Assembly (NCBI RefSeq): GCF_901538355.1 | Contig: NZ_LR593887.1 | Location: 186,001 to 250,000 of the forward strand | Source: Tuwongella immobilis | GTDB lineage: Bacteria; Planctomycetota; Planctomycetia; Gemmatales; Gemmataceae | Length of the DNA stretch: 64,000 nucleotides | Direction of reading: 5' to 3' | Part shown: in pieces, positions 7,839 to 15,938 of the stretch | Position numbering within the stretch: position 1 is the first letter of the stretch | How the letters are laid out: every line of letters starts with the position of its first letter | Notes under the pieces: model-generated | The model's input: the letters and a program-made list of their open reading frames with translations, nothing else | What the model was told of the DNA's origin: nothing | The model's database searches: none | Position numbers and translations under genes: made by a program

Positions 7839-10265
7839 TCAGCGTTGGCCGAAGCTGCTCGGTTGCCATTCCAGCCCCAGCATGACGTTCTTATCACGCT
7901 TGGCGAGGACGGCAAACGGCGTATCCTTATGGTTCTCAATCAAGGAATTGAGCGTATCGCGGGCTTCCTTGACCAATTCGCGGATTTCCGACGGAGCACG
8001 CATCTTTTCCGTGGACGCGAGTCGCCAGCCCTTGTGGCCCTTTTCCATATCCAATGGCGGCAGTTCGTCTTTGCGGACTTTGCCGAGCATCAGATTATAT
8101 TCCACCAGGTATGCCAATCGAATCTTGGTTTGTGCGACGGCGAAATCGTAGCTGGCTAACCATCGCTTGGACTTTTCCATGTCTCGATATTGTTCGACGG
8201 TGATTAATTCCTTGAGCAAGGATTCGAGCATCGTTTGCCGCACGGCGGGGATGCGCTGCAACGCGAGAATTTGCTTCTTGGCGGCATCGCTGGTTTCGCC
8301 GGTGAATTCTTCGGGCAGTTCGGCATCGTTGCCGCTTTCCGAGGTCGATTCACGCAATTCCCGCAGCGTTCGCAGGGCCATCAGCGTCCAGAATCGCAGC
8401 GGATATTTGTCCGGGTTGGCGTAAATCGTGGCATCGTCCACGTTATCCGGTGCGTAGTCTTTCATGACTTCCACCGGGAAGGGATAAATCTTCTCGAATT
8501 GCGGGGCAATCCCGTCTTTGCGGGCAATCTTAATCGATGGCACTTCGATGGTTTTGAGCAGCTTGGCAATCTCTTCCACGGCCACGCCTTGCGGAGGTTG
8601 CGGTAGTGTGAAGGTCTTGGCCGGTTCCGAGGGGTTGTACGACACTTGCGTGACTGGTGCCTCACCCGCGAGCACGGGCGTTTGCGTGCCGTCTTTCAGG
8701 AAGTTCATCGTTTCCGTCACTCGACTATTGACCGTTTCGGTCAAACCAGAGAGCGGCAACGGATCTTCCGGCCTCGGAATCCCGCCTCCGAGTTTCCCCT
8801 TGATGCTGGCATAGAAGAACGTGCTGAAAAAGACGCTGCCAAAGATTTCGTGCCCGCCATACCCCTGATAATCGTATTCATGCGAGTATTCTTTGGCCGA
8901 GCAGGAGGTCCACACTTGCACGCCTAGTGGGGGCGTGTGCAGGATTTTGGCCAATTCTTCGCTCATCGGCCCCGCGCTGGGGCGTTCCGTGCCGCGACCC
9001 GGATCGTATCGGTTGACATCCAGCACCAGCAATTTTTGGTTGGCGGTGCAGCGGTTGAGTTGATCGAACACCCATTCCATCGGAATCAGCGTTTCAACAT
9101 CATCGAGTTCGCCTTCCATGGGCACCAAATAGGCTTTGCCGTCTTTGGCGATGGCGTGACCAGCAAACAGCAGAATGATTCGGTCTTGAGCGCGGGTTGT
9201 CTGCACGAAGCGATCGATGGTATCCATGACCATCTTTTTCAACGGCGGACGCGAATCCTTGCCTCGCAAGCTGTCCGACAGTTCGTACACCTGATCCTTC
9301 GGAATCCACCAGAGTTTGGCGATTTTGGAGACGACGCCGTGAATATCACGCTGGTCGTTTTCTTCCGCGAACGGACTGCGACCGTTGTGGATGGGGTTGG
9401 CATACAAATAGTTGCAAATGTTGATCGCCAGCAATCGTCGGGGGAAGGTTCCACCGATCCCCGCCGGGGCATTATTGGCAGCATTCTCGGCTGCGGGGTC
9501 GTTCTTATTGTCGTTGTTGGCGACTTCCGTACTTTCGCCGTTGATCGATTGTTTAATCTTGCTGGTAATGTCGGGATTCAGAATCGCGACCACCAGCACC
9601 GTCACCACCATCAGCAGAAACATCATGCCGCCGCCCAGAAGCAGCACCAGTTTGTTGCTGCCGGTCTTGGCGGTGTATTTGCCTTTGCCACGATGCTTGG
9701 AGGATGCGGTGGAGAACGCCGGCTTGAATTCGCTGTTGGTCGAGGGAGCCTCGGTCGGCGGCGTGGGATAGCCCGGACCCGGCATCCCCGGCAGCATCGG
9801 GCCAGCGGCGTTTGGATCGTTCGGGTAGCCCGGCATTCCCGGATATGGCGGCAGAACCGGTTGGCCCGCTTGCGGATAGCCCGGTGGTGGGTAGCCAGGC
9901 GGATATCCCGGCGGCGGATACCCTTGCGGATAGCCCGGCGGGGTGGGGGGCATTCCGGGCACCGCGTTGGGGGCCATTCCCGGCGGCAGATCGAGTGTTG
10001 GCATCGGCCCAGCCATTGGCCCGGCTGCTGGCGGCATTCCCGGCGCGGGGGGCATCCCTGGCATGGGGACTTGCGCGGCGATTGGCGCGGGGATCGCACC
10101 GGCAGCCGCAGCCGCAGCCGCTTCGGGGATCGGCATCGGCGGACGCTTTTGCATTTGGATAAACGTGCCGCAGAATTTGCACCGCAGCGGCTGGCCAAGC
10201 CAATCCAGCGGAATCCGCAGACCTTGGCCACACGCGGGGCAGTTGGTTTGGACCCGTGTACTCAT
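7839..10265 (-). CDS. Caspase-fold (peptidase C14-like) membrane protein with zinc ribbon; nucleophile Cys replaced by Asn
   Basis: From ATG at 10265 (808 residues; a further 22 upstream codons look spurious), the N-terminus is a zinc ribbon (Cys9, 12, 29, 32: CPACG...CKFCG). A Pro/Gly/Met-rich linker (about 40-180) with GYPPPGYPPGYPP repeats follows, then one transmembrane helix (205-229), and a caspase-like domain (about 270-460). The histidine motif is present as LLFAGHAIAKDGKAYLVP (His370). The second motif, normally LDACR in bacterial C14 peptidases, reads LDVNRYDP, so the Cys position is Asn418. Proteolysis is therefore doubtful; binding or scaffolding is more likely. The last 300 residues are uncharacterised and largely helical. 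The WD40 kinase gene follows on the same strand. Confidence 0.78.
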   Translation of the reverse strand: MSTRVQTNCPACGQGLRIPLDWLGQPLRCKFCGTFIQMQKRPPMPIPEAAAAAAAGAIPAPIAAQVPMPGMPPAPGMPPAAGPMAGPMPTLDLPPGMAPNAVPGMPPTPPGYPQGYPPPGYPPGYPPPGYPQAGQPVLPPYPGMPGYPNDPNAAGPMLPGMPGPGYPTPPTEAPSTNSEFKPAFSTASSKHRGKGKYTAKTGSNKLVLLLGGGMMFLLMVVTVLVVAILNPDITSKIKQSINGESTEVANNDNKNDPAAENAANNAPAGIGGTFPRRLLAINICNYLYANPIHNGRSPFAEENDQRDIHGVVSKIAKLWWIPKDQVYELSDSLRGKDSRPPLKKMVMDTIDRFVQTTRAQDRIILLFAGHAIAKDGKAYLVPMEGELDDVETLIPMEWVFDQLNRCTANQKLLVLDVNRYDPGRGTERPSAGPMSEELAKILHTPPLGVQVWTSCSAKEYSHEYDYQGYGGHEIFGSVFFSTFFYASIKGKLGGGIPRPEDPLPLSGLTETVNSRVTETMNFLKDGTQTPVLAGEAPVTQVSYNPSEPAKTFTLPQPPQGVAVEEIAKLLKTIEVPSIKIARKDGIAPQFEKIYPFPVEVMKDYAPDNVDDATIYANPDKYPLRFWTLMALRTLRELRESTSESGNDAELPEEFTGETSDAAKKQILALQRIPAVRQTMLESLLKELITVEQYRDMEKSKRWLASYDFAVAQTKIRLAYLVEYNLMLGKVRKDELPPLDMEKGHKGWRLASTEKMRAPSEIRELVKEARDTLNSLIENHKDTPFAVLAKRDKNVMLGLEWQPSSFGQR

Positions 10266-10435
10266 GTTTCTGCTTCTCCAACACGCCCGACGGGCTTCCG
10301 ATTGGAACAATCCTAACGGTTCAGACGCCATTGTATCACATTCGGTTCCCGGAAGTGGCCACCCGATTGACGCGATTTTGATGGGGAGCGGTCGAGTTCC
10401 TTGGAGGCATTTGGGATTTTTTTCACGAAATCCAC

Positions 10436-10464
10436 TTGCGGTCTGCCACCAAATCGATTAGTCT
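10436..10464 (+). promoter_or_regulatory. Possible promoter of the DUF1559 gene
   Basis: TTGCGG (10436-10441) and TAGTCT (10459-10464) are separated by 17 bases about 95 bases upstream of the start. Both boxes match the sigma-70 consensus only partly. It is the best candidate I found in this divergent 294-base spacer, which holds nothing else recognisable. Confidence 0.2.
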
Positions 10465-10559
10465 CCAAATTACCTCTCCACTTCCACCGACTTTTCGGTG
10501 AACCTTCCTAATTTTATGCGTTTCCCCCATACGCATCCACCGCTTGAAGGAGTCTATCG

Positions 10560-11510
10560 TTGACTCGAATGCTTGCTCTTACGATGTTTCGTCGTCTGCG
10601 TGCCTTCACGCTGATTGAGCTGTTGGTGGTGATCGCGATTATCGCCATCCTCATCGGTCTGCTTCTTCCCGCCGTTCAAAAGGTCCGCGAAGCTGCTGCT
10701 CGGATGAAGTGTCAAAACAACATCAAGCAAATTGGCCTGGCGCTGCACAACTATGAAGGCGCGTATGGCAAGTTCCCCCGTGGACAGAATTCGCCCGCGA
10801 CTGCTCCCAACTGGCGACTCACGCTGTTCCCCTACATGGAACAAGAAAACGTCTATCGCCAAGTGAATCTGGCGAATGTTTGGACCAGCACGGTGCTCAA
10901 CAATCTCACCATTCAGACCTGGGTGTGCCCGTCGAGCAATCTGCCGACCAACCCGACCGATGCCAGCTACAACAACGGTAGCCTGGGACCAAACGGCCAC
11001 CAAGTGCCGGGTTATGTCGGTGTGGCGGGTGCGTTCCCCGATCCGGCGGGCCGCGGCGTGTTTGCCTCCAACTACGGCGGCTGGTGGGCGACGACTGGCA
11101 TTCTGCTCGCCAATCAAGATGTGAAGATTACCGACATTACCGATGGCACTTCGAATACGTATGCCGTGCTGGAACAATCCGGCCGCGTGGGCACCGCGGA
11201 TCTGCGCAGCCGCTATTACAGCCCCTGGGCTGGGGTGACGTTCAGCTTCATTCCGACGACTGCTCAATCGGGCACCGATTCGTGGGGCATGGGCATCACC
11301 ACGGTGGCCTACGCCATCAACGCCCGTACTGCCGCTGCGGGTAGCGACAACGTGTGGGACGGCAGCACGGTGGCCAACTCGTTCCATACCGGCGGCATCA
11401 ACGCGCTAATGGGCGATGGCTCGGTGCGATTTATCACCGACAACACCAACTTCACCAACCTGCAAGCCATGTGCAGCCGCGATGATGGTGTGGTGACGAC
11501 CGATCCTTGA
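10560..11510 (+). CDS. DUF1559 domain protein (type II pseudopilin-like)
   Basis: The 316-residue protein has a prepilin-type N-terminus, [18 protein letters not shown], with the class III cleavage context before F-T-L-I-E and a single hydrophobic helix. The planctomycete DUF1559 region follows ([26 protein letters not shown]), and the characteristic C-terminal [17 protein letters not shown] (H-x9-DG) motif closes it. Such proteins occur in dozens of copies per planctomycete genome and are thought to form or decorate pseudopilus-like or surface structures; the function is unproven. AAGGAG lies seven bases before a TTG at 10560, which supports the non-ATG start; ATGs at 10569 and 10584 are alternatives. 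Confidence 0.9.
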   Translation: MTRMLALTMFRRLRAFTLIELLVVIAIIAILIGLLLPAVQKVREAAARMKCQNNIKQIGLALHNYEGAYGKFPRGQNSPATAPNWRLTLFPYMEQENVYRQVNLANVWTSTVLNNLTIQTWVCPSSNLPTNPTDASYNNGSLGPNGHQVPGYVGVAGAFPDPAGRGVFASNYGGWWATTGILLANQDVKITDITDGTSNTYAVLEQSGRVGTADLRSRYYSPWAGVTFSFIPTTAQSGTDSWGMGITTVAYAINARTAAAGSDNVWDGSTVANSFHTGGINALMGDGSVRFITDNTNFTNLQAMCSRDDGVVTTDP

Positions 11511-11532
11511 TCGATTGTTGATCCGAGAATGA

Positions 11533-12852
11533 TTACTTCGGGGATTTTGTGGAGCCTGTCAAGCCGTCGGCGGTTGCCGATGCTTGGCGGGCTTCTTCCA
11601 TTTTGCCCTGTTTTTCGAGAATCACGGCCAATTCTCGATATGCGCCGACCAATTCCGGACGAGCGGCGATGGCTTGTCGGGCGGCGGATTCTGCTTCGGG
11701 CAGTTGGCCCAGGATGCGATAGGCGCGTGCCCGATACAGATCGGCCAAGCCCTGCTCGCTGGGGCTGACCGCGCTTTGCTGCAATTCCTGAATGGCGGCG
11801 GTGAGTTTCTTCTGGGCAGATTCCGCTTGGCCGCGTTGCGTCAACTGTTCGCTTTGCCCCAAAAAGACAATGCCCAGATAAAATCGGGCCATGCCATGGG
11901 CCGGATTCTGTTCCAAGAGTGATCGCAATTCGGATTCCGCCTCGGCGAATTGGCCCATTTCGGCCAAGGTGCTGCCGATTTTCATGCGGGTGAGTTCATC
12001 CGGTTGGGTGGCGAAACATTCGCGGTACAACGCCAAGGCGGGTTCGTAACGTCGGGCTGCCGTTAGTGCATCGGCCTGCTGCAATTTCCGTCGCCGACCC
12101 ACTTCCCGCGTGCTAATTTCGATCAGCGGATCGTTCTCCCACAGCGCATCTTGCGGAATGCTATTCGCAATCGCTTGGTAGGATTGGGCTTGCGTCGCGT
12201 TCCCTTGTCGATAGGCAATCGTTGCCAGGGCAATGGCCGCTTTCTTGCGTGCAGCCGGGGCCGGCAGCGCCTGTTGAAAGAACGCTTCCGCTTCGGGGAG
12301 TTGATCCCGCCACAGTGCGAGCGCACCCCGATTCATCGCCAAGCGGGGATGGTTGGGCGTGCTGGCTTCTTCTTCACGCAAGAATTGTTCGGCCTCATCA
12401 AAGCGATTGGCATCGAGCAGCGTTTCCACCAGCCGCATCCGCAGGGCCGAGCGTTCGCCATCGCCTTTGGCCCGCTCCAGTGCTTGTTGCAGATAGCCAA
12501 TGGCCGCCTGCGGATCGGTCCCCAACAGGAAGATGCCGCGCAAATACGGCCACCGGCACTCGGTGGGATTGAGCCGCATCGCCTGGGCATAGCACGCATC
12601 CGCCTCTGGATGAAAGGCGTGGGCGTTGAAGCGCATGGCCAGTTCGCCCCAATCTTTGGCGGAATCCGGCTTGGATTGCACGGTTTTTCGCTGCGATTCC
12701 AGTGCATCGCGGATTTCCGGATCGCTCAATCCTGCGGGCAGGCTGGGCGGAATCACCGGCAGCGGACGCAGGCGTTGCCAGGCGAGAAATCCACCGGGAA
12801 TGCCCACCAGCAACAGACTGCCCAGCAGCCACTTGCGCAGTCGCGGTTTCAT
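11533..12852 (-). CDS. Membrane-anchored tetratricopeptide repeat protein
   Basis: The start ATG at 12852 overlaps the upstream stop (ATGA, four-base overlap), giving 439 residues; the longer upstream frame is spurious. Residues about 7-26 are a signal anchor (LLGSLLLVGIPGGFLAW). The rest is built of TPR helices (for example DACYAQAMRLNP, ALALYRECFATQPDE, LADLYRARAYRILGQ) from about residue 60 to 430. A periplasmic scaffold role is likely. Translational coupling to the CRTAC lipoprotein gene suggests they act in the same complex: planctomycete CRTAC/UnbV proteins are frequently paired with TPR proteins. Confidence 0.82.
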   Translation of the reverse strand: MKPRLRKWLLGSLLLVGIPGGFLAWQRLRPLPVIPPSLPAGLSDPEIRDALESQRKTVQSKPDSAKDWGELAMRFNAHAFHPEADACYAQAMRLNPTECRWPYLRGIFLLGTDPQAAIGYLQQALERAKGDGERSALRMRLVETLLDANRFDEAEQFLREEEASTPNHPRLAMNRGALALWRDQLPEAEAFFQQALPAPAARKKAAIALATIAYRQGNATQAQSYQAIANSIPQDALWENDPLIEISTREVGRRRKLQQADALTAARRYEPALALYRECFATQPDELTRMKIGSTLAEMGQFAEAESELRSLLEQNPAHGMARFYLGIVFLGQSEQLTQRGQAESAQKKLTAAIQELQQSAVSPSEQGLADLYRARAYRILGQLPEAESAARQAIAARPELVGAYRELAVILEKQGKMEEARQASATADGLTGSTKSPK

Positions 12853-14609
12853 GGCGACACCTTGGTTCCTTGGCCTTGGGTGAGGGTGATTCGCCGATCG
12901 ACGGCCCCGCCGGGGAACCGCTCGAATTGTCCGTCTGGCCAACGAATGGTGATCGCATCCACCTGCGTGGAATCGCCCAGGCCGAATGTCGCAATCGGCG
13001 AGCTGGCGCTGAGGTAACTTTCTGCGGATTGAATGAGCCGAAATTGGCTCTGATTCCCGATCGTCAGCCGCACTTCGGCCCCGAGTGCATCGCGCTTGGC
13101 ACTGCCGAGCATCGCCCGAATTTGCAGCCAATGTCCGGAATGCTCCCCGACATTGCGCAGCAGTCGGGCTGGCTCACCAATCGCGGTCATGAGCAGATCA
13201 TCCCGGCCATCGTGGTCCCAATCCGCACTCGCCAACCCGCGGGCAACCGTGAAATGCCCCGCAATGGCTGGCTCATTTCGGGAGCGATCCGCAAATTGGC
13301 CGTTGCCCCGATTGCGGAGCAGTTGATTGCGTTCCGCGTAGGGTTGCCAATGCTCGGCAATCCCTGGCTTGGGCGTCGGGACCGATTCCCGACTGACTCG
13401 CCCGTTGACTATCGCCAGATCCAGCCAGCCATCGCGGTCAAAATCGCGCATGAGTGTGCCGAAGCCAGTCCCCCTCCAGCGCGTTTGTGTCAGCCCGGCC
13501 AGCGGGGTCACATCCTTGAACACACCGGCGGGCTTCTGCTTCCACAATGTGTTCATTTCCACGGTCAAATGCGTCATGTACACATCCAAGAGCGAGTCGT
13601 TATCGACATCGCCCAGTGCGATGCCCATCCCCGCTTGCGCCTGTCCCATGAGCGTGTAGGCGATGCCACGCGGAATGCCCTCTTCGCGGAAGGTGCCATT
13701 TCGCTGGTTGATCCAGAGATGATTCGGCTTGCCGTCGTTGGCGATGAGCAGATCCGGCCAGCCATCGCCGGTGAAGTCGGCGGCGACGATTCCCAATCCG
13801 GGGCCGGGAGATTGGGCCAATCCCGCGGGAACGGTGCGATCCTCGAATTGCAGCGATTCCGGGGCGGCGAGCGGGGAGATGCCCAAATTCCGGTACAACT
13901 TGGTGACGGTGCCCGCAAAATTTTTCGGATTGCAATAGTCTGGCTCGTTCGTCGCCCCGCGACAGACCCAATGTTCGACAAAATCGACGTAGTTGGTCAC
14001 GGCCAAATCCAGCCAGCCATCCCGATCGTAATCGACCATCACTGCCGAAGTCGCCCAGAGCGGGTTATTCAGCTTCGCCGATGCGGTAATGTCCAGAAAT
14101 TTCAGCCCGCCGCGATTCAGGAACAATTTCACGGAACGGTATTGCGTGATGAGAATTTCGGGCAATCCATCGTTGGTCAGATCGCCAATGGCAACGCCCA
14201 TGTGATAGCCGGGAATTTCCAGGCCGGAATCGAGCGTGACTTCGGCGAATTTCCCGTCATCGAGTTGGCGAAACAGGGCAATCGATGGTGTCGGTCCGCC
14301 GTTGCCCAGCAGGAGAATCTCTTCGCGGCCATCGCCATCAAGATCGTGCAAGGCACAGCCGGAGCCGATGATTTGCGGCATGGCATAGCGTTCCAGATCG
14401 GTGACGGCATGCTGCCAACGAACGCCGCGCTCGGCGGTGACATCCGCGAACCACGCGGGGCCATCGTCCGGGACAGGGGTGAGTTCCGTCGCGGTCCCCG
14501 GAGGAGACCCAGCGGCAGCGGAATCGAGCGGGGCCACGCTTGGCTGGCATCCGACGAGGATCAATCCGGCCAATAGCGGCATTAGCATGCGGGCAGGCAC
14601 TGCGACCAT
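12849..14609 (-). CDS. CRTAC1-family FG-GAP/ASPIC-UnbV lipoprotein
   Basis: GGAG seven bases upstream supports ATG at 14609 (586 residues) over the first in-frame ATG at 14648. The N-terminus is a lipoprotein signal (LLAGLILVG-C, lipobox Cys about residue 21). Several FG-GAP blades with Ca-binding D-x-D-x-D-G motifs follow (DLDGDGREE, DYDRDGWLDLAV, DFDRDGWLDLAI, DWDHDGRDDLLM). The C-terminal ASPIC/UnbV domain (about 500-586) contains LGAEVRLTIG and ITIRWPDGQFERF. The family is secreted and predicted to be a calcium-stabilised beta-propeller; the biochemical role is unknown. It precedes and overlaps the TPR gene, and follows the phosphatase gene by about 110 bases. Confidence 0.85.
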   Translation of the reverse strand: MVAVPARMLMPLLAGLILVGCQPSVAPLDSAAAGSPPGTATELTPVPDDGPAWFADVTAERGVRWQHAVTDLERYAMPQIIGSGCALHDLDGDGREEILLLGNGGPTPSIALFRQLDDGKFAEVTLDSGLEIPGYHMGVAIGDLTNDGLPEILITQYRSVKLFLNRGGLKFLDITASAKLNNPLWATSAVMVDYDRDGWLDLAVTNYVDFVEHWVCRGATNEPDYCNPKNFAGTVTKLYRNLGISPLAAPESLQFEDRTVPAGLAQSPGPGLGIVAADFTGDGWPDLLIANDGKPNHLWINQRNGTFREEGIPRGIAYTLMGQAQAGMGIALGDVDNDSLLDVYMTHLTVEMNTLWKQKPAGVFKDVTPLAGLTQTRWRGTGFGTLMRDFDRDGWLDLAIVNGRVSRESVPTPKPGIAEHWQPYAERNQLLRNRGNGQFADRSRNEPAIAGHFTVARGLASADWDHDGRDDLLMTAIGEPARLLRNVGEHSGHWLQIRAMLGSAKRDALGAEVRLTIGNQSQFRLIQSAESYLSASSPIATFGLGDSTQVDAITIRWPDGQFERFPGGAVDRRITLTQGQGTKVSP

Positions 14610-14719
14610 ACGAACGCTCCGAAGGGCCGATCGAAATCGATTGCGCATTCCGAGTCAACGAGAAGCCGATTTCGGACTTCGGATTGCGCGGCGGAATGCA
14701 AATGCCTTGTCGAGATGGG

Positions 14720-15421
14720 TTATTCGCTGCGATGGCGGGATTCATACGGATCGAGCCAATCGCGACGCGATTGCCCGGCGGCATTCACCTGCCAATATTC
14801 CCCCGAATGCACATCCAAACAGGTCAACCAACCCGTGGGCGAATAGGCCCAAGTATCGATGCAAATGGTGTGCATGCAATCCAGCGGCATGCCGGATCGC
14901 TGATGCGTGTGCCCACAGATGACAATTTTTCCCGAGTGGTGCGCGGTCGGGTCGTTGAGTTTTTCCCAATACAGCCAGAGGTCGTCTTGTTCCTCCATCG
15001 GCAGCGACGGGGAGACGCCCGCATGCACAAAGATATGCGTGCCGGTTTCAAAATACGGACGACAGGTTTGTTCGAGAAAATCAATATCCACCTGGGGAAT
15101 ATCGCTCATCGAACCTTCGCGGTAGGCGGGGGCATAACTGGCGAGCGTATCGATGCCGCCGTAGCGTCGCCAGGATTCGGCGTAATCCGGCGAGTGCCGC
15201 GCTTCCAACAGCATGACTTCGTGATTGCCACGCAGCGCAACCGCCGAGCCGCGATCGACCCATTCCCGCACCCGTTGGATGACCCCTTTGGAATCGGGGC
15301 CGCGATCGACGTAGTCGCCCAGAAACACCAGTTGATCGCTGGCTTTGGGGCCGACTCGGCTCAGCAGTTGATCCAACATTTGGCGTTGGCCATGAATGTC
15401 GCCAATGGCGAGCGTTCGCAT
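14720..15421 (-). CDS. Metallophosphoesterase, PrpA/lambda-type Ser/Thr protein phosphatase
   Basis: The 233-residue protein carries the three phosphoesterase blocks at expected spacing: GDIHG (7-11), GDYVDRG (about 35-41) and RGNHE (about 64-68), with downstream metal ligands in IFVHAGVSPS and VICGHTHQRSG. This binuclear metal centre is that of the bacterial PP1-like phosphatases (PrpA, PrpB, lambda phosphatase), which dephosphorylate Ser/Thr/Tyr-phosphorylated proteins. Given three Hanks kinases in this window, protein dephosphorylation is plausible. It is the first gene of a minus-strand group with the CRTAC and TPR genes. Confidence 0.85.
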   Translation of the reverse strand: MRTLAIGDIHGQRQMLDQLLSRVGPKASDQLVFLGDYVDRGPDSKGVIQRVREWVDRGSAVALRGNHEVMLLEARHSPDYAESWRRYGGIDTLASYAPAYREGSMSDIPQVDIDFLEQTCRPYFETGTHIFVHAGVSPSLPMEEQDDLWLYWEKLNDPTAHHSGKIVICGHTHQRSGMPLDCMHTICIDTWAYSPTGWLTCLDVHSGEYWQVNAAGQSRRDWLDPYESRHRSE

Positions 15422-15938
15422 GAATCAATACCCTTGAGTGCCTTTGGGCCGATTCGGGAAACAGTCTGCGAAACTGTTCGAGTTGTTCCGAGTATACGGG
15501 ATTCCCGGTGCCGCTTCCAAGCTCTCCTGGGCAGGAAATCCCACTCTTGACCGGGATTAGGGTCTATTGTGAAGCGTGAGCCAATTGGATCGCACCCATC
15601 AGCGAGGTTGGGAACCGATTGGTAGGGGTTAGGAAGTTCGGTGCGATTCGTTCGATCCTATCGATTCGTGAAACCAATGGGCTTGCGCCTGTTTGAAGGA
15701 TCTCCTCAGCCAACATCGGGATTCTAGCACGGTTTGAAGTGCGTGCAGGAATTGGTATCGGCCGATGGAATGATTGTGAATCGTGCTTGCGAATGACTCG
15801 CCCCATGCTCGAGTGCGGGATTTCACGTCGGTGAACGGATCACCGACGTTCGAATGGATTCTTTCAAGCCATGGAATGGCGTCGAGGGAATGATGCGAAA
15901 ACACATGGAACCGTCCCGGTTAGCCAAGGAAGCCTTGC
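15422..15938. other. 517-base divergent intergenic region
   Basis: It separates the minus-strand phosphatase gene from the plus-strand glycosidase-like gene. Two minus-strand frames of 80-91 codons overlap each other here, but neither has a ribosome site or recognisable motifs. No tRNA cloverleaf was found. The clearest element is the perfect hairpin at 15825-15849. Confidence 0.5.
15825..15849. promoter_or_regulatory. Perfect 10-bp inverted repeat upstream of the glycosidase-like gene
   Basis: ACGTCGGTGA, a five-base spacer ACGGA, then TCACCGACGT. It lies about 90 bases before ATG 15939 and is not behind any stop codon, so it is not a simple terminator. It could be an operator or a leader hairpin. 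Confidence 0.4.

Noticed and set aside
10554-11387. Minus-strand frame of 277 codons
   Set aside because: Opposite the DUF1559 gene, which has a prepilin signal, a ribosome site and the H-x9-DG end.
12702-14576. Plus-strand frame of 624 codons
   Set aside because: Shadow of the CRTAC lipoprotein gene, whose FG-GAP and ASPIC domains are clear.
15564-15904. Two overlapping minus-strand frames of 80 and 91 codons
   Set aside because: No ribosome site, no motif, and they overlap in different frames in a promoter region.
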